Shown: in pieces, positions 17,873 to 27,407 of the stretch
How positions within the stretch are numbered: the first letter of the stretch is position 1
How the letters are laid out: each line of letters opens with the position of its first letter
NCBI GenBank assembly: GCA_913062625.1
Contig: CAJXWP010000005.1
Location: forward strand, 1 to 64,000
From: an uncultured Haliea sp.
GTDB lineage: Bacteria; Pseudomonadota; Gammaproteobacteria; Pseudomonadales; Halieaceae
Length of the DNA stretch: 64,000 bases
Direction: 5' to 3'
The notes under the pieces: model-generated
Database searches by the model: none
What the model saw: the letters and a program-made list of their open reading frames with translations, nothing else
What the model was told of the DNA's origin: nothing
Program-made: the position numbers and the translations under genes

Positions 17873-19258
17873 ATGTTTGAGAGTTTGAGTGATCGATTGT
17901 CCCACAGCCTGCGCACTGTTTCGGGGAAGGCGCGGTTGAATGAGGAGAATATCCAAGACACGATGCGTGAAGTGCGCATGGCTTTGTTAGAAGCCGACGT
18001 AGCGATGCCAGTGGTCAAGGACTTTGTAGACGCGGTCAAGGAGCGCGCGCTGGGTGAGGACGTGATGCAGAGCCTCAGTCCCGGTCAGGCATTTCTCAAG
18101 ATTGTGCAGTCCGAACTCGAGGCCATTATGGGCTCAGCCAATGAAGGGCTGAATCTGGCTACCACGCCTCCAGCGGTTATTATGATGGCAGGCCTTCAGG
18201 GCGCGGGAAAAACCACTACCGTCGCCAAGTTGGCAAGGTTACTGCGGGAGCGTGACAAGAAAAAAGTCACTGTTGTCAGTGCGGACGTCTATAGGCCCGC
18301 TGCGATCAGGCAGCTGGAAGTGTTAGCAGAAGAGGTCGGCGTAGATTTTTTCCCCAGCGACATTGGGCAAAAGCCAGTGGCGATTGTGCAGGCGGCTTTG
18401 GCGCATGCCAGAATTAAGTTCAGTGATGTGCTGATTGTCGATACCGCGGGACGGCTAGCGATTGATGAGGACATGATGGCCGAGATCGGTGAGCTGCATG
18501 CAGCAGTAAAGCCGGTGGAGACTCTATTTGTAGTGGATGCCATGACTGGCCAGGATGCTGCGACTACGGCGAAGGCGTTCGATGCGGCACTGCCGCTGAC
18601 CGGTGTGATACTGACCAAGGTCGATGCGGATACGCGCGGGGGAGCAGCCCTGTCAGTAAGATCGGTTACGGGTAAGCCGATCAAGTTCCTCGGCGTGGGG
18701 GAGAAGACTACCGCGCTAGATCCTTTTCATCCGGACCGGCTGGCTTCGCGAATCCTCGGGATGGGCGATGTACTTTCATTGATTGAGGAAGTAGAGAGCA
18801 AAGTCGATAAAAAGAAAGCGGACAAGCTGGCACGCAAGATTAAAAAGGGTAAGAAGTTTGATCTTGAAGACTTCCGCGAGCAGTTACAGCAAATGAATAA
18901 TATGGGCGGGATAACCGGTATGCTCGATAAATTACCGGGTATGGGCAAGATGGCCCAAGTAGCGCAGCAGAATGTCGATACGAAAATGTTTACACGAATG
19001 GAGGTTATGATTGACTCCATGACGCCCAAAGAGCGCCGCAACCCTGAGTTGATTCAAGGTAGCCGCAAACGCCGTATTACCCAGGGATCTGGCACGCAGG
19101 TGCAGGATCTCAATCGCCTCTTGAAGCAACATAAGCAAATGCAGAAGATGATGAAGAAGCTAAAAGGCGGGGGCATGGAAAAGATGATGCGTGGTTTGGG
19201 AGGAATGATGCCTCCAGGAGGTGCTGGCGGCCCTGGCGGAAGTTTCCCCGCGCGCTGA
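17873..19258 (+). CDS. ffh: Signal recognition particle protein Ffh
   Basis: Ffh (461 residues) binds 4.5S RNA and signal sequences for co-translational insertion. Domains: N domain (FESLSDRLSHSLRTVSGK), G domain with GLQGAGKTTTVAKLA, DTAGRL and TKVDAD, and a methionine-rich M domain (MGGITGMLDKLPGMGKM) ending in an MMPPGGAGGPGG tail. It heads the conserved ffh-rpsP-rimM-trmD-rplS order, though a gap of 165 bases before rpsP leaves room for a separate promoter. Confidence 0.98.
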   Translation: MFESLSDRLSHSLRTVSGKARLNEENIQDTMREVRMALLEADVAMPVVKDFVDAVKERALGEDVMQSLSPGQAFLKIVQSELEAIMGSANEGLNLATTPPAVIMMAGLQGAGKTTTVAKLARLLRERDKKKVTVVSADVYRPAAIRQLEVLAEEVGVDFFPSDIGQKPVAIVQAALAHARIKFSDVLIVDTAGRLAIDEDMMAEIGELHAAVKPVETLFVVDAMTGQDAATTAKAFDAALPLTGVILTKVDADTRGGAALSVRSVTGKPIKFLGVGEKTTALDPFHPDRLASRILGMGDVLSLIEEVESKVDKKKADKLARKIKKGKKFDLEDFREQLQQMNNMGGITGMLDKLPGMGKMAQVAQQNVDTKMFTRMEVMIDSMTPKERRNPELIQGSRKRRITQGSGTQVQDLNRLLKQHKQMQKMMKKLKGGGMEKMMRGLGGMMPPGGAGGPGGSFPAR

Positions 19259-19423
19259 GCCTGCCGCACGCCGGGTTTGATTAAAAATAACGCGCTCTGG
19301 GGTTTAATACTCGACATATTTTCCGTATGATACGCCACCTTTCCGGCTTGCCAGCTGGGTTTTGTCGTGGGTATTACTGCAATATCGCAGCATGTCCCGC
19401 TTATTTTTAGGAAATTACGTAAA

Positions 19424-19672
19424 ATGGTAACAATTCGTCTTGCTCGAGGTGGCGCCAAGAAGCGCCCTTTTTACCACCTTACCGTGACCGACAGCCGCCG
19501 CTCGCGTAACGGACGCTTTATAGAGCGCGTTGGTTTTTTTAATCCGACCGCACGCGGTCAGGAGGAGCGTTTGCGTGTCGATACTGATCGCGTCGAGTAC
19601 TGGCGCAGCCAGGGTGCACAGGTTTCAGACCGTGTCGCCAAGCTGCTCAAGGATGTTGCGGTAGCGGCCTAA
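19424..19672 (+). CDS. rpsP: 30S ribosomal protein S16
   Basis: 82 residues beginning [19 protein letters not shown], the invariant S16 start, with [17 protein letters not shown]. The ORF track begins 19 codons upstream at 19367; ATG 19424, behind AGGAA, is the true start. It is the first gene of rpsP-rimM-trmD-rplS, which ties ribosomal proteins to ribosome maturation and tRNA methylation. Confidence 0.98.
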   Translation: MVTIRLARGGAKKRPFYHLTVTDSRRSRNGRFIERVGFFNPTARGQEERLRVDTDRVEYWRSQGAQVSDRVAKLLKDVAVAA

Positions 19673-19716
19673 TAGGCTGGTCTGGATGGTTGCGGACTAG
19701 TTTAATGGAGAAGTCC

Positions 19717-20250
19717 GTGGCCAAAGAGATGTTAGTGGTCGGTAAGATTACCGGTTGTTATGGCCTCAAAGGTTGGGTGAAAATTCATTCGTATACGGAG
19801 CCGTTGGAGAATTTTCAAGGTTTTGGCGCCTGGCAGATGATGCGCCGGGGAATCTTTGAGCCGATTGAATTTGATACGCTTAAGCGCCATGGCAGGGGCT
19901 TAGTTGCCCACATCGCGGGAGTTGATGATCGGACCCTCGCGGAATCTTATAAAGGATTGGAGGTTTCGGTGCCAGTCAGTGCGTTGCCTGCGTTGCCGCA
20001 GGGAGAATACTACTGGCGTGATCTGCAAGGCTTGCAGGTCTGGTGCCAAGACGGTGACAACAGAGTATTGGTCGGGGTTGTGGACCATCTGATTGAAACG
20101 GGCGCCAATGACGTGTTGGTTGTCAAAGCCTGTGAAGGCAGTATAGATATGCGGGAACGCCTGATCCCTTATTTGCTCGGAAATACAGTGATTCGGGTAG
20201 ATCTTGACGAGGCGGTGATTGAGGTTGATTGGTTCCTCGACGACGACTGA
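19717..20250 (+). CDS. rimM: Ribosome maturation factor RimM
   Basis: RimM (about 177 residues) binds S19 and helps mature the 30S head. The N-terminal domain MLVVGKITGCYGLKGWVKIHS and C-terminal PRC-barrel (EYYWRDLQGLQV; LIPYLLGNTVIRVDL) are clear. Three starts compete: TTG 19690 (ORF track), ATG 19705 and GTG 19717. The GTG has GGAG six bases upstream and gives a family-length N-terminus, so I prefer it. Confidence 0.95.
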   Translation: MAKEMLVVGKITGCYGLKGWVKIHSYTEPLENFQGFGAWQMMRRGIFEPIEFDTLKRHGRGLVAHIAGVDDRTLAESYKGLEVSVPVSALPALPQGEYYWRDLQGLQVWCQDGDNRVLVGVVDHLIETGANDVLVVKACEGSIDMRERLIPYLLGNTVIRVDLDEAVIEVDWFLDDD

Positions 20251-20280
20251 GGGGCAACCGAAAGCCCAAGGCGGAACACA

Positions 20281-21033
20281 ATGCGTATTGCACTGGTGAG
20301 TCTGTTTCCAGAGATGTTTGCCGCAGTAGGCGACCATGGAGTGGTTGGAAGGGCGGTCAAGCAAGGGCAGGTTACCTTAACCTATTGTAATCCTCGTGAT
20401 TACACGGCGGACAGGCACCGAACAGTGGATGACCGACCTTACGGCGGTGGCCCCGGAATGTTGATGAAAATTGATCCCTTGCAGCAGGCGATTGCGGCCG
20501 CGAGGATGACGACAGGGTCGAATACACGAGTGGTCTATCTTTCCCCTCAGGGGCAGACATTGGATCATGGCAAAGCCATGGAATTGGCTTCCCTGTCAGG
20601 ACTGGTTCTGGTTGCGGGGCGTTACGAAGGGGTTGACGAGCGGCTGATAGAGGCCGAGGTGGACGAAGAGTTGTCCATTGGAGATTATGTATTGAGTGGC
20701 GGTGAATTGGCCGCCATGGTAGTGATAGATGCGATAACGCGGCAATTGCCGGGTGTATTAGGGCATGAGGCGTCTGCGCTTGAGGACTCTTTTGTCGATG
20801 GGCTGCTGGACTGTCCCCATTACACCCGTCCCGAGACTTATCAGGGAAGGGGTGTGCCGGACGTATTGTTGAGCGGCAATCATGAAGAGATTCGTCGCTG
20901 GCGCTTGAAGCAAGCATTGGGCAGGACCTATGAGCGTCGCCCGGAGCTTTTGCAGGGCAGGCACATGAGAGCCGAAGAAGAGTCATTGTTGGCGGAATAT
21001 ATTCGCGAACGGACATTATTAACAGAGCACTAG
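20281..21033 (+). CDS. trmD: tRNA (guanine-N1-)-methyltransferase TrmD
   Basis: TrmD (250 residues) makes m1G37, which prevents frameshifting. It starts [13 protein letters not shown], has the trefoil-knot SAM site ([40 protein letters not shown]) and the C-terminal DNA-binding-like helical domain. It lies 30 bases after rimM and 36 before rplS, in an operon. Confidence 0.98.
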   Translation: MRIALVSLFPEMFAAVGDHGVVGRAVKQGQVTLTYCNPRDYTADRHRTVDDRPYGGGPGMLMKIDPLQQAIAAARMTTGSNTRVVYLSPQGQTLDHGKAMELASLSGLVLVAGRYEGVDERLIEAEVDEELSIGDYVLSGGELAAMVVIDAITRQLPGVLGHEASALEDSFVDGLLDCPHYTRPETYQGRGVPDVLLSGNHEEIRRWRLKQALGRTYERRPELLQGRHMRAEEESLLAEYIRERTLLTEH

Positions 21034-21069
21034 CTGTGAAGCTGCAGAGTTAATCAACAGGAGTACCAC

Positions 21070-21420
21070 ATGAGCACTAACAAAATCATATCCGAGCTTG
21101 ATGCAGAGCAAATGGGCAAGGAGCTTCCAGACTTCAGCCCCGGTGATACCGTGGTTGTTCAGGTGAAAGTTATCGAGGGTACCCGCGAGCGTTTGCAGGG
21201 TTTTGAGGGCGTTTGTATTGCGAAACGTAACCGCGGGCTGAACTCTGCGTTTACCGTACGCAAGATCTCCCATGGTGTGGGCGTAGAACGTACGTTTCAG
21301 ACGTACAGTCCAATGGTGCAAAGTATTGCTGTGAAGCGTCGTGGCGACGTGCGTCAGGCAAAACTCTATTACCTGCGAGAGTTGAGCGGCCGTGCTGCGC
21401 GTATCAAGGAGAAGCTATAG
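21070..21420 (+). CDS. rplS: 50S ribosomal protein L19
   Basis: 116 residues with the L19 motif [20 protein letters not shown] and ending [20 protein letters not shown] 21070 follows an AACAGGAGTACC ribosome binding site. It closes the rpsP operon and is followed by an intrinsic terminator. Confidence 0.98.
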   Translation: MSTNKIISELDAEQMGKELPDFSPGDTVVVQVKVIEGTRERLQGFEGVCIAKRNRGLNSAFTVRKISHGVGVERTFQTYSPMVQSIAVKRRGDVRQAKLYYLRELSGRAARIKEKL

Positions 21421-21450
21421 CACATACCGCTGCTATTGCGGATGCTGAAG

Positions 21451-21473
21451 GCGGCCTGAGGGCCGCTTTTTTG
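21451..21473 (+). terminator. Intrinsic terminator of the rpsP operon
   Basis: GCGGCC, loop TGAG, GGCCGC then a run of six Ts: a perfect 6-bp GC stem 30 bases after the rplS stop. Confidence 0.9.
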
Positions 21474-21557
21474 TGCTCGATCAAATTAGCCTTCCAGATG
21501 GAGAGAGAAGGGGATTCGGTGGTAAGCACAATGCCAAAATTGTGATAGGGTAGAAAG

Positions 21558-22463
21558 ATGCCTTTGGACCCTTTGATACATCCGGATATCGAACGTTATC
21601 TCGACGCCATGTGGATGGAAAAAGGTTTGAGTAACAATACCTTATCTTCCTATCGCCGAGATCTCAGGCAGTTTAACGAGTGGCTATTGAAGAGCGAGGG
21701 TAGTACGATCACGCAGGCGACTCGGTCAACCCTTCAGGCTTACTTGGGAGCCCGTCTCCAGCAAGGCCAGTCACCCCGCTCCAGTGCCCGATTTTTGTCC
21801 TGCGCTCGTGGCTTTTATCACTACCTGCTGCGCGAAGGCAGTCTCGATCTCGACCCTACGTTGGATGTGGACAGCCCTCGTTTGGGACGACCTTTGCCAA
21901 AGGCGTTATCCGAGGCGGAGGTGGATAGGCTGTTACAGGCCCCAGATTTGGATGTGGTGCTCGAATTGCGCGACCGTACCATGCTGGAATTGTTGTACGC
22001 CTGCGGCTTGCGGGTAAGTGAACTGACGAGTTTGCAAATGGTGCAGCTGAGTATGAACCAGGGGGTTGTGCGGGTGTTTGGTAAGGGCAGTAAGGAGAGG
22101 TTGGTGCCAGTGGGTGAAGAGGCTCTGCGTTGGTTGCAGCGTTATCTGGCTGGTCCACGAGCAGAGTTGCTGAAGGATATTCCATGCGAGGTCTTGTTTC
22201 CCAGTCGTCGCGGGACGCAAATGACTCGCCAGACCTTCTGGTATCGTATTAAAATCTATGCAGAGCGGGCAGCCATCAAGAAGCACCTGTCCCCGCATAC
22301 TCTGCGCCATGCATTTGCCACGCACTTGCTGAATCACGGCGCCGACCTTAGAGTGGTGCAAATGTTGCTGGGGCACAGCGATCTTTCCACAACGCAGATC
22401 TACACGCATGTGGCACAGCAGCGCATGCAGGAGTTACACGAGCAGCATCATCCTCGCGGATGA
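21558..22463 (+). CDS. xerD: Site-specific tyrosine recombinase XerD
   Basis: XerD (301 residues) with XerC resolves chromosome dimers at dif. N-terminal core-binding domain (EKGLSNNTLSSYRRDLRQF), then the catalytic residues: R in ACGLRVSELTSL, HxxR in SPHTLRHAFATHLL, second H in LLGHSDLSTT and Y in QIYTHV. It is intact, unlike the island integrase at 10340-10979. Its position before dsbC and near hom-thrC-recJ-prfB-lysS is the conserved gammaproteobacterial xerD neighbourhood. It has no association with a mobile element. Confidence 0.96.
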   Translation: MPLDPLIHPDIERYLDAMWMEKGLSNNTLSSYRRDLRQFNEWLLKSEGSTITQATRSTLQAYLGARLQQGQSPRSSARFLSCARGFYHYLLREGSLDLDPTLDVDSPRLGRPLPKALSEAEVDRLLQAPDLDVVLELRDRTMLELLYACGLRVSELTSLQMVQLSMNQGVVRVFGKGSKERLVPVGEEALRWLQRYLAGPRAELLKDIPCEVLFPSRRGTQMTRQTFWYRIKIYAERAAIKKHLSPHTLRHAFATHLLNHGADLRVVQMLLGHSDLSTTQIYTHVAQQRMQELHEQHHPRG

Positions 22464-22515
22464 GGAACTAATGGGGCGAACCGGACTCCAACGAAGGCTG
22501 ATTTTAAACAATGAT

Positions 22516-22531
22516 TGTGGGGAAGCCCACA
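22516..22531 (+). terminator. Small hairpin between xerD and dsbC
   Basis: TGTGGG, loop GAAG, CCCACA, followed by CAAAAAAGG rather than a T-run. It could be a weak stop or a stabilising structure at the 5' end of dsbC mRNA, ending about 18 bases before the dsbC ATG. Confidence 0.3.
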
Positions 22532-22548
22532 CAAAAAAGGGACAGAGA

Positions 22549-23307
22549 ATGACTTACCGAATTGTGAAGCTGGGATTGATGACGATACTAATGACGGTTG
22601 CGCCGCTTATATCGTTCGCAGAGCCACTGGATAAGGCCGAGCTTGACACGTTGCGAACCGCACTGAATGTAGGGGGGGTCGAGGTGATCAGTGCTGAAAT
22701 GAGTCAAATGCCGGGTATTGTCGAAGTGCAATTAAAGGAGGGCCCGCTAGTTTATTCTACTCTGGAGGGTAAGTATTTCATTGTGGGTGACCTCTACTCT
22801 GTTGATCCAACAGGCTATGTTAATGTGTCTGAGAAGCGTCGCGATGGCGAGCGATTGGAACTGCTGGCAGGCGTTGCTCGCGATGACATGATCATTTTTT
22901 CTCCGGAGGGTGAGACCCGCGCTTATATCTACGTGTTTACTGATGTCACCTGTTACTACTGTCAGAAGCTGCATCAGGAGGTACCTGAACTCAATAAGAA
23001 TGGCGTCGAAGTGCGCTACCTGGCCTATCCCCGAGCGGGTGCAGACTCACCCGGGTTCACCCAACTCGCCAGCGCCTGGTGTGCCGACAATCCGCAGGAA
23101 ACGTTGACCAAATTGAAGAGCAAGGAGTCAGTGCCTGAAAACGTCTGTAAGGACAATCCTATCGCTGCACAATTTAAACTTGGCCAGGAGATGGGCGTGA
23201 ACGGGACGCCCGCTATTATTACGGACACGGGACAGATGATTCCCGGTTATAAGCCGGCCGACGAATTGATTGCTATCTTGGGATTGAGCCCAGAATCTGG
23301 TCAATAA
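22549..23307 (+). CDS. dsbC: Periplasmic thiol:disulfide interchange protein, DsbC family
   Basis: 252 residues from the ATG at 22549. A signal peptide (VKLGLMTILMTVAPLISFAE) is followed by the DsbC dimerisation domain and a thioredoxin fold with FTDVTCYYCQKLHQEVPEL. The ORF-track start at 22408 lies inside xerD and lacks the signal peptide at its N-terminus. DsbC isomerises wrong disulfides. The active site reads CYYC where DsbC is usually CGYC. A dsbC downstream of xerD is a conserved arrangement and often precedes recJ, here separated by alaC, hom and thrC. Confidence 0.93.
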   Translation: MTYRIVKLGLMTILMTVAPLISFAEPLDKAELDTLRTALNVGGVEVISAEMSQMPGIVEVQLKEGPLVYSTLEGKYFIVGDLYSVDPTGYVNVSEKRRDGERLELLAGVARDDMIIFSPEGETRAYIYVFTDVTCYYCQKLHQEVPELNKNGVEVRYLAYPRAGADSPGFTQLASAWCADNPQETLTKLKSKESVPENVCKDNPIAAQFKLGQEMGVNGTPAIITDTGQMIPGYKPADELIAILGLSPESGQ

Positions 23308-23417
23308 TGACCGAGCGCGGCTTGCTGCGTTGACAGTCGGTGGCTGACTCAGTAACGTCGGCGCCGTTTTTTTAACCGTGGCGCTACTGCTGGAGCGCCC
23401 AGTAGAGTTTGATAATT

Positions 23418-24608
23418 GTGGATGACCAATTTCGGCGTATCGAGCGCCTGCCGCCATACGTTTTTAATATTATCGGGGACCTTAAGCAGCAGGCTCGTGC
23501 GGCTGGGCAAGATATTATCGACTTCGGTATGGGTAATCCTGATCAGCCCACGCCGGATCATATTGTGGATAAACTGGTGGAGACAGCCCGTCGCGGCGAC
23601 ACCCACGGTTATTCCCAGTCTAAGGGCATACCCCGCTTGCGCAGGGCAATCTGTGACTGGTATGAGCGGCGTTTTGACGTATTACTGGATCCCAGTACTG
23701 AAGCGATAGTGACGCTGGGATCGAAGGAAGGTTTGGCTCATCTGGCATTAGCAACGACCGGCCCCGGTGATGCGATATTGGTGCCGAATCCCTCTTACCC
23801 CATCCACCCCTATGGCTTTGTGATTTCTGGTGCAGATATCCGTCATGTTCCTATGGGTGAGAATGAGGATGAGTTTTTTGCGGAGCTGGAAAAGGGGATA
23901 TTCACCAGCTGGCCGCGGCCCAAAATGTTGGTACTGAACTTCCCTTCCAATCCTACTGCACAGTGTGTGGAATTAGAATTCTATGAGCGCGTGATCAAAA
24001 TCGCGCGGGAGCATTCGATCTGGGTGGTACAAGATTTGGCGTATGCCGATCTGTGTTATGACGGCTATGTGGCTCCCTCGATTATGCAAGTGGAAGGAGC
24101 GCGGGATATCGCTGTTGAGTTCTTTAGCATGTCCAAAAGCTACAACATGCCGGGATGGCGCGTCGGTTTTTGTGTTGGAAACAAAGTGCTGATCAGTGCT
24201 CTTGCGCGGATGAAGTCTTATCTTGATTATGGGATGTTCACGCCTATTCAGGTTGCTGCGATTGCTGCATTAGAGGGAGACCAAAGTTGTGTGGCGCAAA
24301 TTGTAGAGATGTATCAGTCCCGCCGAGATGTGCTATGCAGTGGTCTTAACACCATTGGCTGGGAGGTCACTCCACCAAAGGCCACCATGTTCGTGTGGGC
24401 CAAGATCCCACAATTCTATCAGGAATTGGGCTCAGTTGAGTTCAGCAAAAATTTGCTAACCGAGGCTCAGGTGGCGGTTTCCCCGGGCATTGGTTTTGGG
24501 GAGTACGGCGAGGGCTATGTGCGCTTCGGCTTGATTGAGAATGAGCACCGCACACGCCAGGCTATTCGCAATATTAAGCGGATGTTTAAAAATGATGGCT
24601 TTGCCTAA
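23418..24608 (+). CDS. alaC: PLP-dependent aminotransferase, AlaC-like (alanine aminotransferase)
   Basis: A fold-type I aminotransferase (396 residues). Substrate and PLP sites are visible: [44 protein letters not shown], and the Schiff-base lysine in [17 protein letters not shown]. It resembles AlaC (YfdZ), which makes alanine from pyruvate with glutamate and which is often next to hom. The ORF track uses TTG 23409; GTG 23418 gives [16 protein letters not shown], closer to family starts. Hom follows 44 bases later, so joint transcription with hom-thrC is likely. Substrate specificity is inferred. Confidence 0.87.
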   Translation: MDDQFRRIERLPPYVFNIIGDLKQQARAAGQDIIDFGMGNPDQPTPDHIVDKLVETARRGDTHGYSQSKGIPRLRRAICDWYERRFDVLLDPSTEAIVTLGSKEGLAHLALATTGPGDAILVPNPSYPIHPYGFVISGADIRHVPMGENEDEFFAELEKGIFTSWPRPKMLVLNFPSNPTAQCVELEFYERVIKIAREHSIWVVQDLAYADLCYDGYVAPSIMQVEGARDIAVEFFSMSKSYNMPGWRVGFCVGNKVLISALARMKSYLDYGMFTPIQVAAIAALEGDQSCVAQIVEMYQSRRDVLCSGLNTIGWEVTPPKATMFVWAKIPQFYQELGSVEFSKNLLTEAQVAVSPGIGFGEYGEGYVRFGLIENEHRTRQAIRNIKRMFKNDGFA

Positions 24609-24652
24609 ACGACCATGCGCTTGCAGCGCGACTATTTAAAGCGGGAACGAGA

Positions 24653-25960
24653 TTGAAACCAGTCAACATAGGCATTTGCGGCTTAGGCACAGTCGGCGGT
24701 GGCACATTTAATGTATTGCGAGACAACGCGCAGCTGATAACAGCGCGCGCAGCGGCTCGGTTACAGGTGATTCATGTCGGGGCCCGCCACGACAGTCCAG
24801 ATTGTGATCTAGCCGGCATCCGTGTCAGCCGTGACATATTTGAGGTGGCTCGTGATCCCGAGGTAGAGATTCTTGTGGAACTCATCGGCGGCACGACCGT
24901 GGCCCGTGAACTGGTAGAAGCTGCAATTATTGCCGGTAAGCATGTGGTCACCGCCAATAAGGCTTTGATTGCTGAGTTTGGTAACGAGATTTTCGCGCTG
25001 GCAGAAAAGCACGGTGTGGAGGTGCGTTACGAGGCGGCGATCGCCGGTGGCATTCCTATTGTCAAAGCCCTGCGCGAAGGGCTGGCCGCAAATCGCATTG
25101 AATGGCTTGCAGGTATTATCAACGGCACTGGAAATTACATCCTTACTGAAATGCGCGACAGGGGACGAGAATTTGCAGATGTTTTGGCCGAAGCTCAGGC
25201 CTTAGGTTATGCTGAGGCCGACCCCGCCTTCGACGTAGAGGGCACCGATGCGGCACATAAGCTGGTCATTCTGGCTTCGCTAGCGTTTGGCATACCGTTG
25301 CAATTTGATGCTGTCTACACCGAAGGCATTGCTCAGCTGACAACGCAGGATGTTGGGTATGCTTTGGAACTGGGATACACCATCAAACATCTGGGTATTG
25401 CGAAACAAAGTAATGAAGGTGTTGAATTGCGGGTGCATCCAACGCTGATACCTGATGATCTTTTGCTGTCGGATGTCGATGGCGTAAAAAATGCGATACT
25501 CATAGAAGGCGGTGCAGTGGGACCTACACTGTATTATGGTGCCGGTGCGGGGGCGCAAGCCACAGCATCGGCGGTGGTGGCTGATTTGATCGATCTGGCT
25601 AGGGACGCTGGCGTTGGTGTAAGTGCGCGGCTGCCGGCCCTTGGCGTTGCGTTAGCTGATTTGCAAAGTCTACCCATTATACCGATTGAAAAAATAAAAA
25701 CTCCCTGGTACTTGCGCATGGAAGTAGAAGACAAACCGGGTGTGCTTTCCAGAGTCGCCAGTATTTTTAGCGAGCTGGGCATCAGCATAGAGGCATTGAT
25801 CCAGAGGGCGCCAGGTCAGGGTCAAACCCTGGTGTCGCTCATCGTGCTCACGAACAAGGCACCCCAAGGCAGTGTGGATGTCGCGGTGCGTGAAATAGAA
25901 GCATTGGAGACGATTAACGGCAAGGTCACACGTATTCGGGTGGAAGCACTGGACGGTTAG
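24653..25960 (+). CDS. hom: Homoserine dehydrogenase
   Basis: 435 residues, monofunctional. NAD(P)-binding GICGLGTVGGGTFNVL, catalytic-domain landmarks AGIINGTGNYILTEM and EADPAFDVEGTDAAHKL, and a C-terminal ACT domain (MEVEDKPGVLSRVASIFSEL) that usually gives threonine feedback control. It reduces aspartate semialdehyde to homoserine for threonine and methionine. The start is a TTG at 24653 preceded by GGGA; no ATG lies nearby. ThrC follows after 32 bases; no thrB is seen in the window. Confidence 0.97.
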   Translation: MKPVNIGICGLGTVGGGTFNVLRDNAQLITARAAARLQVIHVGARHDSPDCDLAGIRVSRDIFEVARDPEVEILVELIGGTTVARELVEAAIIAGKHVVTANKALIAEFGNEIFALAEKHGVEVRYEAAIAGGIPIVKALREGLAANRIEWLAGIINGTGNYILTEMRDRGREFADVLAEAQALGYAEADPAFDVEGTDAAHKLVILASLAFGIPLQFDAVYTEGIAQLTTQDVGYALELGYTIKHLGIAKQSNEGVELRVHPTLIPDDLLLSDVDGVKNAILIEGGAVGPTLYYGAGAGAQATASAVVADLIDLARDAGVGVSARLPALGVALADLQSLPIIPIEKIKTPWYLRMEVEDKPGVLSRVASIFSELGISIEALIQRAPGQGQTLVSLIVLTNKAPQGSVDVAVREIEALETINGKVTRIRVEALDG

Positions 25961-25992
25961 TCAGTTAGGGTTTAAGAAAGGATAAGTGACAA

Positions 25993-27390
25993 GTGAAATA
26001 TATTAGCACCAGAGGGCAGGCGCCTGTGCTCAACTTTGAGCAGGTCCTTCTGACGGGCCTGGCGGCGGATGGCGGGTTGTATGTCCCTGAGACCCTGCCC
26101 CACTTCAATCACGAGGAAATCACGGCCATGGCTGCGCTTGATTATCCGCAGCTGGCGCAAAAAATTATTACACCGTTTGTACAAGACTGTATTCCAGCAG
26201 AAGATTTGAGCGCGATGGTGGTGGAGACCTACGCTGAATTTCGTCATAGCGCGGTAGCTCCTTTGCAACAAATTGGCTCGGATCAGTGGGTACTGGAACT
26301 GTTTCATGGGCCAACCCTGGCGTTCAAGGACTTTGCCTTGCAGCTTCTTGGACGTTTGTTGGACTACGTACTGGAGCGCAAACAGCAGAAAGTGGTGATA
26401 TTGGGCGCCACTTCGGGTGATACCGGCTCAGCGGCGATTGAGGGTTGCAAGCACTGCAAAAATGTCGACATATTCATACTCCACCCTAATAACAGAGTGT
26501 CTGACGTGCAGCGGCGGCAGATGACGACTGTGCACGGAGATAATATTCACAATCTGGCGGTAGAAGGCAACTTTGATGATTGTCAGGCGATGGTAAAAGC
26601 CAGTTTCGGTGACCAGAGTTTTCTACCTGCTGATCGACAGCTGGTAGCCGTCAACTCCATTAACTGGACGCGGATTATGGTCCAGATTGTGTATTATTTT
26701 TACGCTGCAGTTGCTCTGGGTGCGCCCGCTCGCCCCGTCGCTTTCTCTGTGCCCACAGGAAATTTTGGTGATATTTTCGCGGGCTATCTTGCGCGAAAAA
26801 TGGGATTGCCGATTGAGCGCTTAATCATCGCCACCAATCGTAACGATGTGCTGCATCGCGTGATGAGGGCCAATACCTATGGACGTCAACCGCTGGAGCA
26901 TTCGTTATCCCCGAGTATGGACATTACGGTTTCAAGTAACTTTGAGCGACTGTTGTTTGATTTGTATGATCGAGACGGTGCAGCTATCGCTGACTTGATG
27001 CAGCAGTTTGACCATGGCGATGTAAGTTTGAACGAGTCTGCGATGACGCAGGCGCGCACCTTGTTTAGTAGCCAGTGCGTATCTGATGAGGAAACCTGCC
27101 AGCAGATTGCCAGTACCTGGCGAGACTGCGAATACCTGCTGGACCCACACAGTGCCATCGGTGTAAAAGCTGCCCTGGACAGTGATGTCGCAGCAGGAAT
27201 TCCGGTGGTCACCATGGCGACTGCACATCCGGCGAAATTTCCAGAGGCAATTAAGAGTGCCGGTCTGACACAAGCCGCTGCTCTGCCACTGCATTTGAGT
27301 GATCTGTTTGAACGTAGCGAACGATTTCAGGTACTGCCCGACGATCTGGCGGCGGTTCAGGAATATATCGTGGCTAACATTAACGCCTGA
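25993..27390 (+). CDS. thrC: Threonine synthase
   Basis: 465 residues, the long ThrC form. N-terminus KYISTRGQAPVLNFEQVLLTGLAADGGLYVP, PLP lysine in HGPTLAFKDFALQLLG and the phosphate loop SVPTGNFGDIFAGYLA. It converts O-phosphohomoserine to threonine. GTG start at 25993 after AAGAAAGGA. It is in an operon with hom and probably recJ, which starts 17 bases after its stop. Confidence 0.97.
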   Translation: MKYISTRGQAPVLNFEQVLLTGLAADGGLYVPETLPHFNHEEITAMAALDYPQLAQKIITPFVQDCIPAEDLSAMVVETYAEFRHSAVAPLQQIGSDQWVLELFHGPTLAFKDFALQLLGRLLDYVLERKQQKVVILGATSGDTGSAAIEGCKHCKNVDIFILHPNNRVSDVQRRQMTTVHGDNIHNLAVEGNFDDCQAMVKASFGDQSFLPADRQLVAVNSINWTRIMVQIVYYFYAAVALGAPARPVAFSVPTGNFGDIFAGYLARKMGLPIERLIIATNRNDVLHRVMRANTYGRQPLEHSLSPSMDITVSSNFERLLFDLYDRDGAAIADLMQQFDHGDVSLNESAMTQARTLFSSQCVSDEETCQQIASTWRDCEYLLDPHSAIGVKAALDSDVAAGIPVVTMATAHPAKFPEAIKSAGLTQAAALPLHLSDLFERSERFQVLPDDLAAVQEYIVANINA

Positions 27391-27407
27391 CCCAGGCCGC
27401 CTGCAAA

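Noticed and set aside
20372-21016. 214-codon minus-strand ORF
   Set aside because: Antisense to trmD; rich in P, S, H and R as expected of a shadow.
21558-22463. XerD as a mobile-element integrase
   Set aside because: The sequence and the neighbourhood (dsbC, recJ, prfB) are those of the housekeeping recombinase.
23340-23380. GTCGGCGCCGTTTTTTT after dsbC as an intrinsic terminator
   Set aside because: The GC palindrome has no loop and flanking pairing is only about four bases, so a stable hairpin is doubtful.
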